47,488 nt of DNA from Rhodocyclaceae bacterium (GTDB lineage Bacteria > Pseudomonadota > Gammaproteobacteria > Burkholderiales > Rhodocyclaceae). A program made the position numbers and the translations under genes. The DNA lies in contig VEQK01000011.1 in assembly GCA_018883265.1 (NCBI GenBank), positions 1 through 47,488 of the forward strand, written 5' to 3'. The notes below the pieces were generated by a model that made no database searches, was not told where the DNA came from, and saw only the letters and a program-made list of their open reading frames with translations. Shown here piece by piece: positions 34,740-44,954 of the stretch; position 1 is the first letter of the stretch, and every line of letters begins with the position of its first letter.

Positions 34740-35662
34740 TACTGTGCTTTCCGTTTCTTCTTGCTGAAAGTCGTTGCCTGCTGCTCTGTTTTGCGATCAA
34801 GCGTTTCTGGACGGTCTGTCGGCAAAGTGACCGGGTCCAGCAATAGCACCTCCCCGTAACGCCCCATACCGGCGGCGGGTGTCAGGATAAAGCGCGAGAA
34901 AATCCCATTGGCATCGCTTTCCAGGCTTTCGACTTTACCAACACGGAGACCCCGTGGATAAATGCCATCAATGCCGGACGTGACGATCCAGTCACCCACC
35001 TGGACGTCGGCATTCGATGACATATAGCGCATTTCCAGTCGGCCATCACCAGTGCCAAAGACGACAGTGCGCAGACCGTTACGCACAACCTGTGCGGGAA
35101 TCGACTGATTGCGGTCGGTCAGGAGCGTCACCTCGGCAAAATCTGGCGCCACACGCGTCACCTGCCCCACCACGCCCAGATCGTCGACAACGGGTTGCCC
35201 TTCGATCACGCCCTGGTCGGTACCGCGATCCAGAATAACACGCCGGTTGAAGGGATCGCGCGCACTATAAAGAATGCTTGCAGGCTGTACGCGTGCCCCC
35301 AGTTGACGACGCGTTTCCAGCAACTTGCGCAGGAACTGGTTCTCGGCTTCCAGGACCTCCAGACGCTGTGTTTTTTCGGCATCCATCAATCGCGCCTGGC
35401 GCAGCGCGGCATTATCGCGTCGCGCCTGATCCAGAGTCACGGCATATTCATCCACGGTGGTCAGGGCAATCACCGGCCACTGCACGACTTTCTTGAGCGG
35501 CGAGACGACCTCCGTCACCGCACCGCGCAATGGCTCGAGATAGCGGAAACGATCATCCAGAACCAGCAGTGAAATCGATGCGCAAACGTAGAGAATCAAC
35601 AGGGCCAGCGGTGCTGGCCCTTGCTTGAATAACGGTGGCGGTTGCTGCTCGAATCCGGGCAT
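34739..35662 (-). CDS. mreC: Rod-shape determining protein MreC
   Basis: A 307-residue bitopic protein that scaffolds the elongasome and activates PBP2. It has one membrane helix at ~18-37 and a coiled coil at ~65-115 (LDQARRDNAALRQARLMDAEKTQRLEVLEAENQFLRKLLE). The beta-domain runs ~125-275 (DPFNRRVILDRGTDQGVIEGQPVVDDLGVVGQV), with a basic C-terminal tail (TFSKKKRKAQ). It starts 18 bases after mreB and overlaps mreD by one base. Confidence 0.96.
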   Translation of the reverse strand: MPGFEQQPPPLFKQGPAPLALLILYVCASISLLVLDDRFRYLEPLRGAVTEVVSPLKKVVQWPVIALTTVDEYAVTLDQARRDNAALRQARLMDAEKTQRLEVLEAENQFLRKLLETRRQLGARVQPASILYSARDPFNRRVILDRGTDQGVIEGQPVVDDLGVVGQVTRVAPDFAEVTLLTDRNQSIPAQVVRNGLRTVVFGTGDGRLEMRYMSSNADVQVGDWIVTSGIDGIYPRGLRVGKVESLESDANGIFSRFILTPAAGMGRYGEVLLLDPVTLPTDRPETLDRKTEQQATTFSKKKRKAQ

Positions 35663-35680
35663 GGACGGCGCCCCGTCCGA

Positions 35681-36739
<1,059 letters not shown>

Positions 36740-36832
36740 TCAAATAAGTGTGCAGGGCGCGCCGAGATCGAAATTCGCGCTGCGCTGCAACGAGGGTGTT
36801 GCGCCATGGGCCAAGCCCTCGGCTAAACCGCG

Positions 36833-36839
36833 TATAATA
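36833..36839. promoter_or_regulatory. Symmetric -10 element in the mreB/gatC divergent spacer
   Basis: Bases 36833-36838 read TATAAT on the plus strand. Bases 36839-36834 read TATTAT on the minus strand, so one seven-base site offers a -10 in both directions. On the minus side TCGAAT lies 18 bases upstream as a weak -35; no convincing -35 is seen on the plus side. It would give a ~100-base mreB leader and a ~160-base gatC leader. Confidence 0.45.
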
Positions 36840-36915
36840 CCGCAAATTCAAGGGGATATTCGAGGGCGCCCAGCCATTTCGCACCAGACACCCGGAGCAG
36901 AACTCCTATCTGGAA

Positions 36916-36943
36916 CGAAAGCCGTCATTTAACGGCGCTTTCG
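36916..36943 (+). promoter_or_regulatory. Hairpin in the putative gatC leader
   Basis: CGAAAG-CCGT (36916-36925) pairs with ACGG-CG-CTTTCG (36932-36943) with a two-base bulge and a six-base loop. It is not followed by a T-run, so it does not look like a terminator. Role unknown. Confidence 0.4.
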
Positions 36944-36984
36944 CCGATATTCCTGTGTTTTAGCTGTCCATTCAACACCAATCG

Positions 36985-36996
36985 TGCAATATTGCA
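36985..36996. promoter_or_regulatory. 12-bp palindrome upstream of gatC
   Basis: TGCAATATTGCA is a perfect palindrome ending 10 bases before the gatC ATG, where a ribosome-binding site would be expected but is not seen. It could be an operator or a chance AT-rich repeat. Confidence 0.35.
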
Positions 36997-37006
36997 ACCG
37001 CATATC

Positions 37007-37300
37007 ATGGCTTTTACCCCTGAAGACGTACAACGACTGGCCAAACTGGCCCGGATCGAACTCGGTCCGGAACAGGTCAACGCCACGCTCGGCCACCTCG
37101 ACAACATCTTCGGCATGATCGCCGAACTGCGCCAGGTCGATACCAACGGCATCGCCCCCATGGCGCACGCCTGCGATGTGGGTCAACGCCTGCGTGAAGA
37201 CAAGGTTACCGACGGTAGCATCGAACAGCGTGATCGTTGCCTGGCGCTGGCCCCCGAATCGGAAGCCGGCCTCTACCTCGTGCCGAAGGTGATCGAATGA
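37007..37300 (+). CDS. gatC: Asp-tRNA(Asn)/Glu-tRNA(Gln) amidotransferase subunit C
   Basis: A 97-residue chaperone-like subunit of the GatCAB complex, which amidates misacylated tRNA. It begins [20 protein letters not shown] and wraps GatA in known structures; the C-terminal [20 protein letters not shown] is typical. The ATG at 37007 is preferred over one five codons earlier because it gives the family N-terminus; there is no clear Shine-Dalgarno for either. The stop overlaps gatA in an ATGA. Confidence 0.94.
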   Translation: MAFTPEDVQRLAKLARIELGPEQVNATLGHLDNIFGMIAELRQVDTNGIAPMAHACDVGQRLREDKVTDGSIEQRDRCLALAPESEAGLYLVPKVIE

Positions 37301-38751
37301 TTCACGCCAGCCTTAAAGAAGTCGTCAGCGCACTCGACGCCAAAAAGGTTTCCAGCCTGGAGCTGACCGACCTGTTCCTCGGTCGTATCGCCCAACACAA
37401 CCCCACGATCAATGCCTTCGTCACCCTCGACGAAGAGAAGTCGCGCGCGGCCGCCAAAGCTGCCGATGCCGCCCGCGCTGCAGGCAATGCCGGCCCGCTC
37501 ACCGGCGTACCGATCGCGCACAAAGACATCTTCTGCCAGGACGGCTGGCGCACCACCTGCGGTTCGCGCATGCTGGAGAACTTCGTTGCGCCATACAACG
37601 CGACCGTGGTCGAACGCTGCAACCAGGCCGGGCTTGTCTCGTTAGGGAAGCTCAATATGGATGAGTTCGCCATGGGCTCGTCGAACGAAACCTCGTACTA
37701 CGGCCCCGTGCGTAACCCGTGGGATACCGAGCGCGTACCTGGCGGTTCGTCGGGTGGCTCGGCGGCGGCCGTTGCTGCACGTTTGGCGCCCGCAGTCACC
37801 GGCACCGATACCGGTGGTTCAATTCGCCAACCGGCTGCGCTGTGTGGCCTCACCGGCCTCAAGCCCTCGTACGGCACCGTCTCGCGCTGGGGCATGATCG
37901 CCTTTGCGTCGTCGCTCGATCAGGCCGGTCCGATGGCGCATTCCGCTGAAGACTGCGCCCTGTTGCTCAACGCCTTTGCCGGTTTTGATGCGAAGGATTC
38001 CACCAGCCTCGAACGTGACAACGAAGACTACACACGTTCGCTAGCCCAACCGCTCAAGGGGCTGCGCATTGGTCTACCCAAAGAATTCTTCAACGCTGAT
38101 GGCGACGCTGCCACCATGGCGGCCATTGATGCCGCGCTCGCTGAATACCGCAAGCTTGGCGCCGAAACCGTTGAAGTCTCGCTGCCGTCTATCGGCCAAT
38201 CGGTCTCTGCGTATTACGTCATCGCCCCGGCCGAGGCCAGCTCGAACCTCTCGCGTTTCGACGGCGTCCGTTACGGCTATCGCGCGCCCGAATACAGTGA
38301 CCTCAACGACATGTACGCCAAGTCGCGCGCGCAAGGTTTCGGTGAAGAAGTGAAGCGCCGCATCCTCATCGGCACTTACGTGCTGTCGCATGGGTACTAC
38401 GACGCTTATTACTTGCAGGCGCAACGCATTCGCCGCCTGATCGCCAACGATTTTGATCAAGCCTTCAAGCAGTGCGACGTCATCGCCAGCCCGACCACCC
38501 CGGGTACCGCGTTCAAGTTCGGCGAGAAGTCGGGTGACCCTGTGCAGATGTACCTGTCGGACATCTACACTATCGGCGTCAATCTGGCCGGCATCCCGGC
38601 GCTGTCACACCCGTGTGGTGAAATCAACGGTCTGCCCGTTGGCATGCAGCTGATCGGCCCATACTTCAGCGAGCATCGCCTGCTCAACGCCACCCACCAG
38701 TATCAGCAAGCCACCGATTGGCATCGCCGCACGCCGGCTGCTTTCGCGTAA
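37297..38751 (+). CDS. gatA: Asp/Glu-tRNA amidotransferase subunit A
   Basis: Amidase subunit that releases ammonia from glutamine for tRNA amidation. The 484-residue protein carries the amidase signature: Lys76 (VPIAHKD), Ser151 in [13 protein letters not shown] and nucleophile Ser175 in [14 protein letters not shown], which matches the spacing of the Ser-cisSer-Lys triad of characterised GatA (75 and 24 residues apart). The ATG at 37297 overlaps the gatC stop; a longer in-frame start lies within gatC. gatB follows after 12 bases. Confidence 0.97.
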   Translation: MIHASLKEVVSALDAKKVSSLELTDLFLGRIAQHNPTINAFVTLDEEKSRAAAKAADAARAAGNAGPLTGVPIAHKDIFCQDGWRTTCGSRMLENFVAPYNATVVERCNQAGLVSLGKLNMDEFAMGSSNETSYYGPVRNPWDTERVPGGSSGGSAAAVAARLAPAVTGTDTGGSIRQPAALCGLTGLKPSYGTVSRWGMIAFASSLDQAGPMAHSAEDCALLLNAFAGFDAKDSTSLERDNEDYTRSLAQPLKGLRIGLPKEFFNADGDAATMAAIDAALAEYRKLGAETVEVSLPSIGQSVSAYYVIAPAEASSNLSRFDGVRYGYRAPEYSDLNDMYAKSRAQGFGEEVKRRILIGTYVLSHGYYDAYYLQAQRIRRLIANDFDQAFKQCDVIASPTTPGTAFKFGEKSGDPVQMYLSDIYTIGVNLAGIPALSHPCGEINGLPVGMQLIGPYFSEHRLLNATHQYQQATDWHRRTPAAFA

Positions 38752-38763
38752 AGAGAGAAAGAC

Positions 38764-40206
<1,443 letters not shown>

Positions 40207-40224
40207 TACGCCAAGCACCAAAAC

Positions 40225-40255
40225 AAAACGCCGTTCACATGAACGGCGTTTTATT
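40225..40255. terminator. Bidirectional terminator between gatB and pyrE
   Basis: A perfect 12-bp stem AAAACGCCGTTC (40225-40236) / GAACGGCGTTTT (40241-40252) with loop ACAT, followed by ATTT. The A-run and T-run make it usable on both strands, and it sits between convergent gatB and pyrE stops. Confidence 0.88.
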
Positions 40256-40274
40256 TGATGCTCGAGCAAGACAG

Positions 40275-40913
40275 TTAAACCCCGTACTGCTCACGATACG
40301 CGGCCACGGCCGGGCGGTGGCTGGCGAGATCGGCATTATCCTTGAGGAAATCGAGCAGGTCGGCCAGGTTGGCGATAGCGATGACCGGAATACCGTACGA
40401 GGCTGAAACCTCCTGCACCGCCGACAGTTCGCCCGTGCCACGCTCCATACGATCCAGCGCGATGATTACACCGGCCGGGGTGGCGCCCTGGTGCCGAATG
40501 AGGTCGACCGATTCACGCACCGAGGTGCCGGCCGAGATGACATCATCAACGATCAAGACACGACCCTTGAGTGGTGCGCCGACGATGGTGCCGCCTTCAC
40601 CATGGTCTTTGGCTTCTTTGCGGTTGAAGGCATAGGGAAAGTTATGGCCCTGTTGCGCCAACACGACCGAGATGGCGGCGACCAGCGGAATGCCTTTATA
40701 GGCTGGGCCAAAGAGCATGTCGAACTGCAAGCCCGATTCCAGCAACCGCCCTGCGTAAAAATCTGCCAGTTTGGCTAAGGCCGCACCATCCTGAAACAGG
40801 CCGGAGTTGAAGAAGTAAGGCGAGAGGCGGCCTGCTTTGGTTTTGTACTCGCCGAAGCGTAGAACGTTCTGATCAAGGGCAAAGCGGATGAAATCGTGAC
40901 TTAGAGACGACAT
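40275..40913 (-). CDS. pyrE: Orotate phosphoribosyltransferase
   Basis: Joins orotate to PRPP to give OMP in pyrimidine synthesis. The 212-residue protein shows [21 protein letters not shown] (~21-41), [15 protein letters not shown] (~68-82), the flexible loop [13 protein letters not shown] (~96-108) and the PRPP motif [13 protein letters not shown] (~119-131). Single gene, convergent with gatB. A GATAAT at 40955-40950 (minus strand) with TTCGTG 17 bases upstream is a possible promoter. No attenuator of the E. coli rph-pyrE kind is seen. Confidence 0.95.
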   Translation of the reverse strand: MSSLSHDFIRFALDQNVLRFGEYKTKAGRLSPYFFNSGLFQDGAALAKLADFYAGRLLESGLQFDMLFGPAYKGIPLVAAISVVLAQQGHNFPYAFNRKEAKDHGEGGTIVGAPLKGRVLIVDDVISAGTSVRESVDLIRHQGATPAGVIIALDRMERGTGELSAVQEVSASYGIPVIAIANLADLLDFLKDNADLASHRPAVAAYREQYGV

Positions 40914-40949
40914 GAAAATCTTTCATGAGTAGGCAATGGAAACTGAACC

Positions 40950-40955
40950 ATTATC
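40950..40955 (-). promoter_or_regulatory. Candidate -10 element of pyrE
   Basis: GATAAT on the minus strand at 40955-40950, 36 bases before the pyrE ATG, with TTCGTG as a weak -35 at 17-base spacing. Tentative. Confidence 0.3.
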
Positions 40956-40974
40956 TCAAGACATCGCCGTTACA

Positions 40975-41001
40975 CGAAACTGCCTGCCACCATGGCAGGC
41001 A
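40975..41001 (-). terminator. Probable terminator after glcF
   Basis: TGCCTGCCA (40981-40989) pairs with TGGCAGGCA (40993-41001) around a 3-base loop. Minus-strand transcripts then meet GTTTCG, a short T-run, so efficiency may be moderate. It is 10 bases past the glcF stop. Confidence 0.6.
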
Positions 41002-41011
41002 CCACGCACGG

Positions 41012-42244
41012 TCAGATCATCCTGTCGACCAGTTCAATCCAGTGACGCACCGGCACTTCGGTACCTGATTGCAAGTGATTAATACAACCCACATTGCCGG
41101 ATACGATTTCCTGCGGCTCGGTCTTCATGATATTGGTGAGCTTGCGGTCGCGTAATTCCTGCGAGAGTTCCGGCTGCAGGATCGCATACGTGCCGGCAGA
41201 ACCACAACAGAGGTGGCTGTCCTGGCATAACCGTACCGTCACACCAAGCTTAGCGAGCAGGGTTTCGACATGGCCTCGAATCTTCTGTCCATGCTGCATG
41301 GTGCATGGTGGATGATAGGTCACGCGCTCGGGAAGTGCGCCTGCACGCTTTTGACTGGCAAGCGCTTCAATTTCGGTGGTGAAGGATGGCAGAATTTCGC
41401 TGATATCCTTGGCCATGGACGAAATCCGCTTCGCTTTATCCGCGTAGGACGGATCGTTGGCAAGGATTTCAGCGTAGTCTTTGATCATGACGCCACAACC
41501 GGAAGCGTTAATCACAATAGTGTCGATGCCCTTCTCGACATACGGCCACCAGGCATCAATGTTGCGCTTCATCTGCGCTTCGGCACCATGATGGTCGTTG
41601 AGATGCTGACGAATCGCGCCACAGCATTCAGCAGAGCGGGCGATGACCAGCTCAATACCAAGCCTGTCGAAGACACGCGCAGTAGCGGCGTCGACATTGG
41701 GCATCATCGCCGGTTGTACACAGCCTTCGTGCAGCAGCATCTGCCGACTTGAGGTGCGCAACGGCCACTGGCCGGCCGGCTGCGGTGGCTGCACTTTTTT
41801 CTTCAGGGTTGGCGGCAACACCGGGCGCACAAAGCGGGCAATACCGAACAGCAAACCAAAGACCTTCCGACGGCTCAGCATCTCGCGCAGCGCCCATCGT
41901 GTCATCCGCTGCGACAAGGGGCGGTTAACACGCTCATCCACCAGCCGACGACCAATATCCACGAGACGGCCGTAACGTACGCCGGACGGGCATGTCGATT
42001 CGCAGTTTCGGCAGGTAAGGCAACGATCCAGATGGCTCTGGGTCTTGGCAGTGACCGGTGCGCCCTCGACCATCTCTTTCATCAGGTAGATACGGCCACG
42101 TGGCCCATCGAGCTCATCGCCCAGCACCTGGTACGTCGGGCAGGTGGCTGTGCAGAAACCGCAGTGCACGCACTTATTGACAATGGCTTTGAAGGCGCCG
42201 ATATCGGCGTCATTCTGGAATTCGGAAACGATCTTGATCTGCAT
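41012..42244 (-). CDS. glcF: Glycolate oxidase iron-sulfur subunit
   Basis: Electron-transfer subunit of glycolate oxidase. The 410-residue protein has two 4Fe-4S motifs near the N-terminus: C25/C28/C31/C35 (CVHCGFCTATCPTY) and C75/C78/C81/C85 (CLTCRNCESTCPSG). Two CCG-type domains follow, including VINASGCGVMIKDYAEIL and LCCGSAGTYAILQPELSQ, each with paired cysteines. The start has GAGG 8 bases upstream. It is the last gene of glcD-glcE-glcF and follows glcE by 10 bases. Confidence 0.96.
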   Translation of the reverse strand: MQIKIVSEFQNDADIGAFKAIVNKCVHCGFCTATCPTYQVLGDELDGPRGRIYLMKEMVEGAPVTAKTQSHLDRCLTCRNCESTCPSGVRYGRLVDIGRRLVDERVNRPLSQRMTRWALREMLSRRKVFGLLFGIARFVRPVLPPTLKKKVQPPQPAGQWPLRTSSRQMLLHEGCVQPAMMPNVDAATARVFDRLGIELVIARSAECCGAIRQHLNDHHGAEAQMKRNIDAWWPYVEKGIDTIVINASGCGVMIKDYAEILANDPSYADKAKRISSMAKDISEILPSFTTEIEALASQKRAGALPERVTYHPPCTMQHGQKIRGHVETLLAKLGVTVRLCQDSHLCCGSAGTYAILQPELSQELRDRKLTNIMKTEPQEIVSGNVGCINHLQSGTEVPVRHWIELVDRMI

Positions 42245-42254
42245 CGTGTCGACC

Positions 42255-43355
42255 TCAGAGACCTTGATACAGACGGCCCGGGTTGAAAACGCCGTGCGGA
42301 TCGAATGTTTGTTTGAGACGACGGTGAATCGCCATCAGTGCTGCCGACGGCTGCGCAAAGGTTTCAACACCACTATGTTGATTATTGAAGCGAACGGCAT
42401 GACCACCCATTTGGCGTGCAGCATCGCGAATGGCGTCTCCACTGGCAGCGCTCCAAAGCCACCGCTGGCTGCCGCCCCACTCGATGAGCTGGCCGTCCGC
42501 ATCCGGTATTTGAGACGCCGTTACGACGGGTGCAATTGCCGGTAGGGACAAACGCCAGAGCGTCTGGCCGCCGTTCATTCTTTCGGCATCACGGAAGAAA
42601 TGGCGGGTCTGATCGCGTAGTTCGTTCCACAGCGCATCGGCGCTCGACACATCAAGCAGCGCGCCTCCCATCTGTTCAACCGCCGAGTCGACGGCAGCAC
42701 GAGCGCCGCTCAGGCGAATATGCAGAATCCCCTTTTCCCAAACACTGGCTGACAGCGGCAGTGGTTTGCCCGACCATTCATTGACGCGACGGATCGCTTC
42801 GGCTTCTGATAATTCGAAACGCAAGGTTGCTGTCGCCACCGGCACCGGCAATACCTTGAGCGAGACCTGGGAAATCAGCCCGAGAATTCCCATGGAGCCC
42901 GTCATCAGACGCGACACGTCGTAACCGGCCACGTTCTTCATAACCTGGCCACCAAACTTGAGGACATCGCCTTTGCCATCGATCACGTGCATGCCCAGCA
43001 CGAAGTCACGTACGCCACCGACAAAAGGGCGACCCGGGCCAGACAGCGCCGTGGCGATGGCACCACCCAGGGTCGACTCCGGCGCATAACGCGGCGGTTC
43101 AAAAGGGAGCATCTGACCGCGCTCGGCCAACGCTGATTCGATGTCTGCCAGTGTTGAACCGCACCGGGCGGTCAACACCAACTCGGCCGGGTCATAATCG
43201 ACGATGCCGCTGTGCCCGGCCGTTGCTAGTGAACGTTGAGCAACCACCGGATTGCCATACCAGCGCTTGCTGCCGGCCCCTTCGATGTTGAGTGGCGCCT
43301 TCGCCGCAGCAGCATCGCGAATCTGTGCGACGAAGTCATTCGTTAAATCAGTCAT
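42255..43355 (-). CDS. glcE: Glycolate oxidase FAD-binding subunit GlcE
   Basis: A 366-residue PCMH-type FAD-binding protein, somewhat longer than E. coli GlcE (350). It shows the N-terminal LNIEGAGSKRWYGNP, the FAD-loop region LTARCGSTLADIESALAERGQMLPFEPPRYAPESTLGGAIATALSGPGRPFVGGVRDFVLGMHVIDGKG (~55-125) and NVAGYDVSRLMTGSMGILGLISQVSLKVLP. It forms the oxidase with GlcD and GlcF and follows glcD by 17 bases. Confidence 0.95.
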   Translation of the reverse strand: MTDLTNDFVAQIRDAAAAKAPLNIEGAGSKRWYGNPVVAQRSLATAGHSGIVDYDPAELVLTARCGSTLADIESALAERGQMLPFEPPRYAPESTLGGAIATALSGPGRPFVGGVRDFVLGMHVIDGKGDVLKFGGQVMKNVAGYDVSRLMTGSMGILGLISQVSLKVLPVPVATATLRFELSEAEAIRRVNEWSGKPLPLSASVWEKGILHIRLSGARAAVDSAVEQMGGALLDVSSADALWNELRDQTRHFFRDAERMNGGQTLWRLSLPAIAPVVTASQIPDADGQLIEWGGSQRWLWSAASGDAIRDAARQMGGHAVRFNNQHSGVETFAQPSAALMAIHRRLKQTFDPHGVFNPGRLYQGL

Positions 43356-43372
43356 GATGTCACTTTTCAGAC

Positions 43373-44839
43373 TTAGAAGCGCGGCAGATCCGCATGCGGT
43401 ATCCGACCACGATGCACGTGCATGCGACCATACTCGGCACAGCGGTGTAGTGTCGGGATGACCTTGTCCGGGTTCAGCAATTTGGCCGGGTCGAACGCGG
43501 CTTTGACACCGAAGAAGGCATCGCGCTCTTTTTCATCGAACTGCACGCACATGGTGTTGATTTTTTCGATACCCACACCGTGCTCACCGGTCACCGTGCC
43601 ACCCAACGCCACACAGGCCTCGAGAATTTCATTGCCGAAATCTTCGGCGCGATGCCACTGATCTTCATCCGAACCATCAAATAGGATCAACGGATGCATG
43701 TTCCCGTCACCGGCGTGGAACACATTCATACAACGCAAGCCGTAACGGCCTTCCATCTCGGCAATCTGATTGAGTAGGGTGGCGATATGCTTCTTGGGAA
43801 TCGTGCCGTCCATGCAGTAATAATCCGGCGAAATGCGGCCGGCAGCTGGGAAGGCGTTTTTACGACCGCTCCAGAAGCGCATACGTTCGGCTTCGCTCTC
43901 GGAGACCTGAATACGTGTCGCACCGGACTGACGCAATACCGCACTCATGCGTTCAATTTCTTCTTCGACTTCTTCGGCTGTGCCGTCGGATTCGCAGAGC
44001 AGAATGGCTTCAGCATTCAGGTCATAACCCGCATGCACGAATTCCTCGACGGCACGCGTTGCCGGTTTATCCATCATTTCCAGACCGGCAGGAATCAGGC
44101 CGGCCGCGATGACATCGGCTACGGCATTGCCGGCCTTGGTCATATCGTCAAAGCTGGCCATGATGACGCGCGCCGCAGGCGGCTTCGGAATCAGGCGAAC
44201 AGTGACTTCGGTTACGACGGCCAACATGCCTTCGCTACCGATCATGATACCCAGCAGATCAAGCCCGGGTGCATCCAACGCCTCTGTACCGAATTCGACG
44301 ATTTCGCCATCCATCAGCACGGCGCGGACTTTGATCACGTTATTCACGGTGAGCCCGTATTTAAGGCAATGGACGCCACCGGAGTTTTCTGCCACGTTGC
44401 CACCGATCGAGCAGGCAATCTGGCTGGACGGATCCGGCGCGTAATACAAATTGTAAGGGGCCGCCGCATCGGAAATCGCCAGATTGCGAACGCCAGGCTG
44501 CAGGACCGCGCGGCGGCTCAGCGGATCGATTTCCAGAATCTCGTTAAGTTTTGCGGTTGAAAGCACGATGCCTTCGGCCATGGGCATTGCGCCGCCCGAT
44601 AGCCCGGTGCCTGCGCCACGCGGTACAACCGGTACACCGAATTGATTACATGCTTTGAGAATTGCCTGAACCTGAGCTTCGTTCTCTGGCAATGCCACCG
44701 CTATGGGCAATGTGCGATAGGCTGCGAGACCATCACATTCGTAGGGGGCGGTGTCTTCCTTATGCCAGAGCAGATTTGCCGCTGGCAGAACCTTTAAAAG
44801 CGATTCAATGAGCGCAGAGGATTTAGGCGGCTGATTCAT
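43373..44839 (-). CDS. glcD: Glycolate oxidase subunit GlcD
   Basis: FAD-linked catalytic subunit that oxidises glycolate to glyoxylate. The 488-residue protein closely follows E. coli GlcD: PYECDGLAAYRT, VVPRGAGTGLSGGAMP, YYAPDPSSQIACSIGGNVAENSGGVHCLKYGLT (FAD domain), FWSGRKNAFPAAGRISPDYYCMDGTIP and the C-terminal NVFHAGDGNMHPLILFD and GEHGVGIEKI. I start at the ATG at 44837-44839 (MNQPPKSSAL). A start ten codons earlier is possible but would make the TATAAT at 44851-44846 part of the coding sequence. Neither has a Shine-Dalgarno. No glcC regulator is adjacent. Confidence 0.95.
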   Translation of the reverse strand: MNQPPKSSALIESLLKVLPAANLLWHKEDTAPYECDGLAAYRTLPIAVALPENEAQVQAILKACNQFGVPVVPRGAGTGLSGGAMPMAEGIVLSTAKLNEILEIDPLSRRAVLQPGVRNLAISDAAAPYNLYYAPDPSSQIACSIGGNVAENSGGVHCLKYGLTVNNVIKVRAVLMDGEIVEFGTEALDAPGLDLLGIMIGSEGMLAVVTEVTVRLIPKPPAARVIMASFDDMTKAGNAVADVIAAGLIPAGLEMMDKPATRAVEEFVHAGYDLNAEAILLCESDGTAEEVEEEIERMSAVLRQSGATRIQVSESEAERMRFWSGRKNAFPAAGRISPDYYCMDGTIPKKHIATLLNQIAEMEGRYGLRCMNVFHAGDGNMHPLILFDGSDEDQWHRAEDFGNEILEACVALGGTVTGEHGVGIEKINTMCVQFDEKERDAFFGVKAAFDPAKLLNPDKVIPTLHRCAEYGRMHVHRGRIPHADLPRF

Positions 44840-44845
44840 AAAAAA

Positions 44846-44851
44846 ATTATA
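44846..44851 (-). promoter_or_regulatory. Candidate -10 element of glcDEF, abutting the start codon
   Basis: TATAAT on the minus strand at 44851-44846 followed by six T and then the glcD ATG at 44839. Transcription would begin at about the ATG. No clear -35 is seen 16-18 bases upstream. Confidence 0.4.
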
Positions 44852-44894
44852 GGTCTCATCCTGCCTCATGAGCTGAATTTTTTTGCACCACCTG

Positions 44895-44909
44895 TTGAGT
44901 AATATTCAA
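44895..44909. promoter_or_regulatory. Near-palindrome upstream of glcD, possible operator
   Basis: TTGAGTA-A-TATTCAA is a 15-base inverted repeat with one mismatched pair, 56 bases upstream of the glcD ATG. It is not the TTGGT-type site of GlcC/LldR regulators, so the regulator is unknown. Confidence 0.35.
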
Positions 44910-44930
44910 ATAAGTGCTGCATCACAGCAC
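44905..44930 (-). terminator. Probable terminator after ppc
   Basis: On the minus strand GTGCTG and CAGCAC (44930-44914) form a 6-bp stem with a 5-base loop, followed by TTATTTG. It is short but correctly placed, 24 bases after the ppc stop and before glcD. Confidence 0.5.
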
Positions 44931-44954
44931 ATCCATGTGGCACCACCCGCATAA

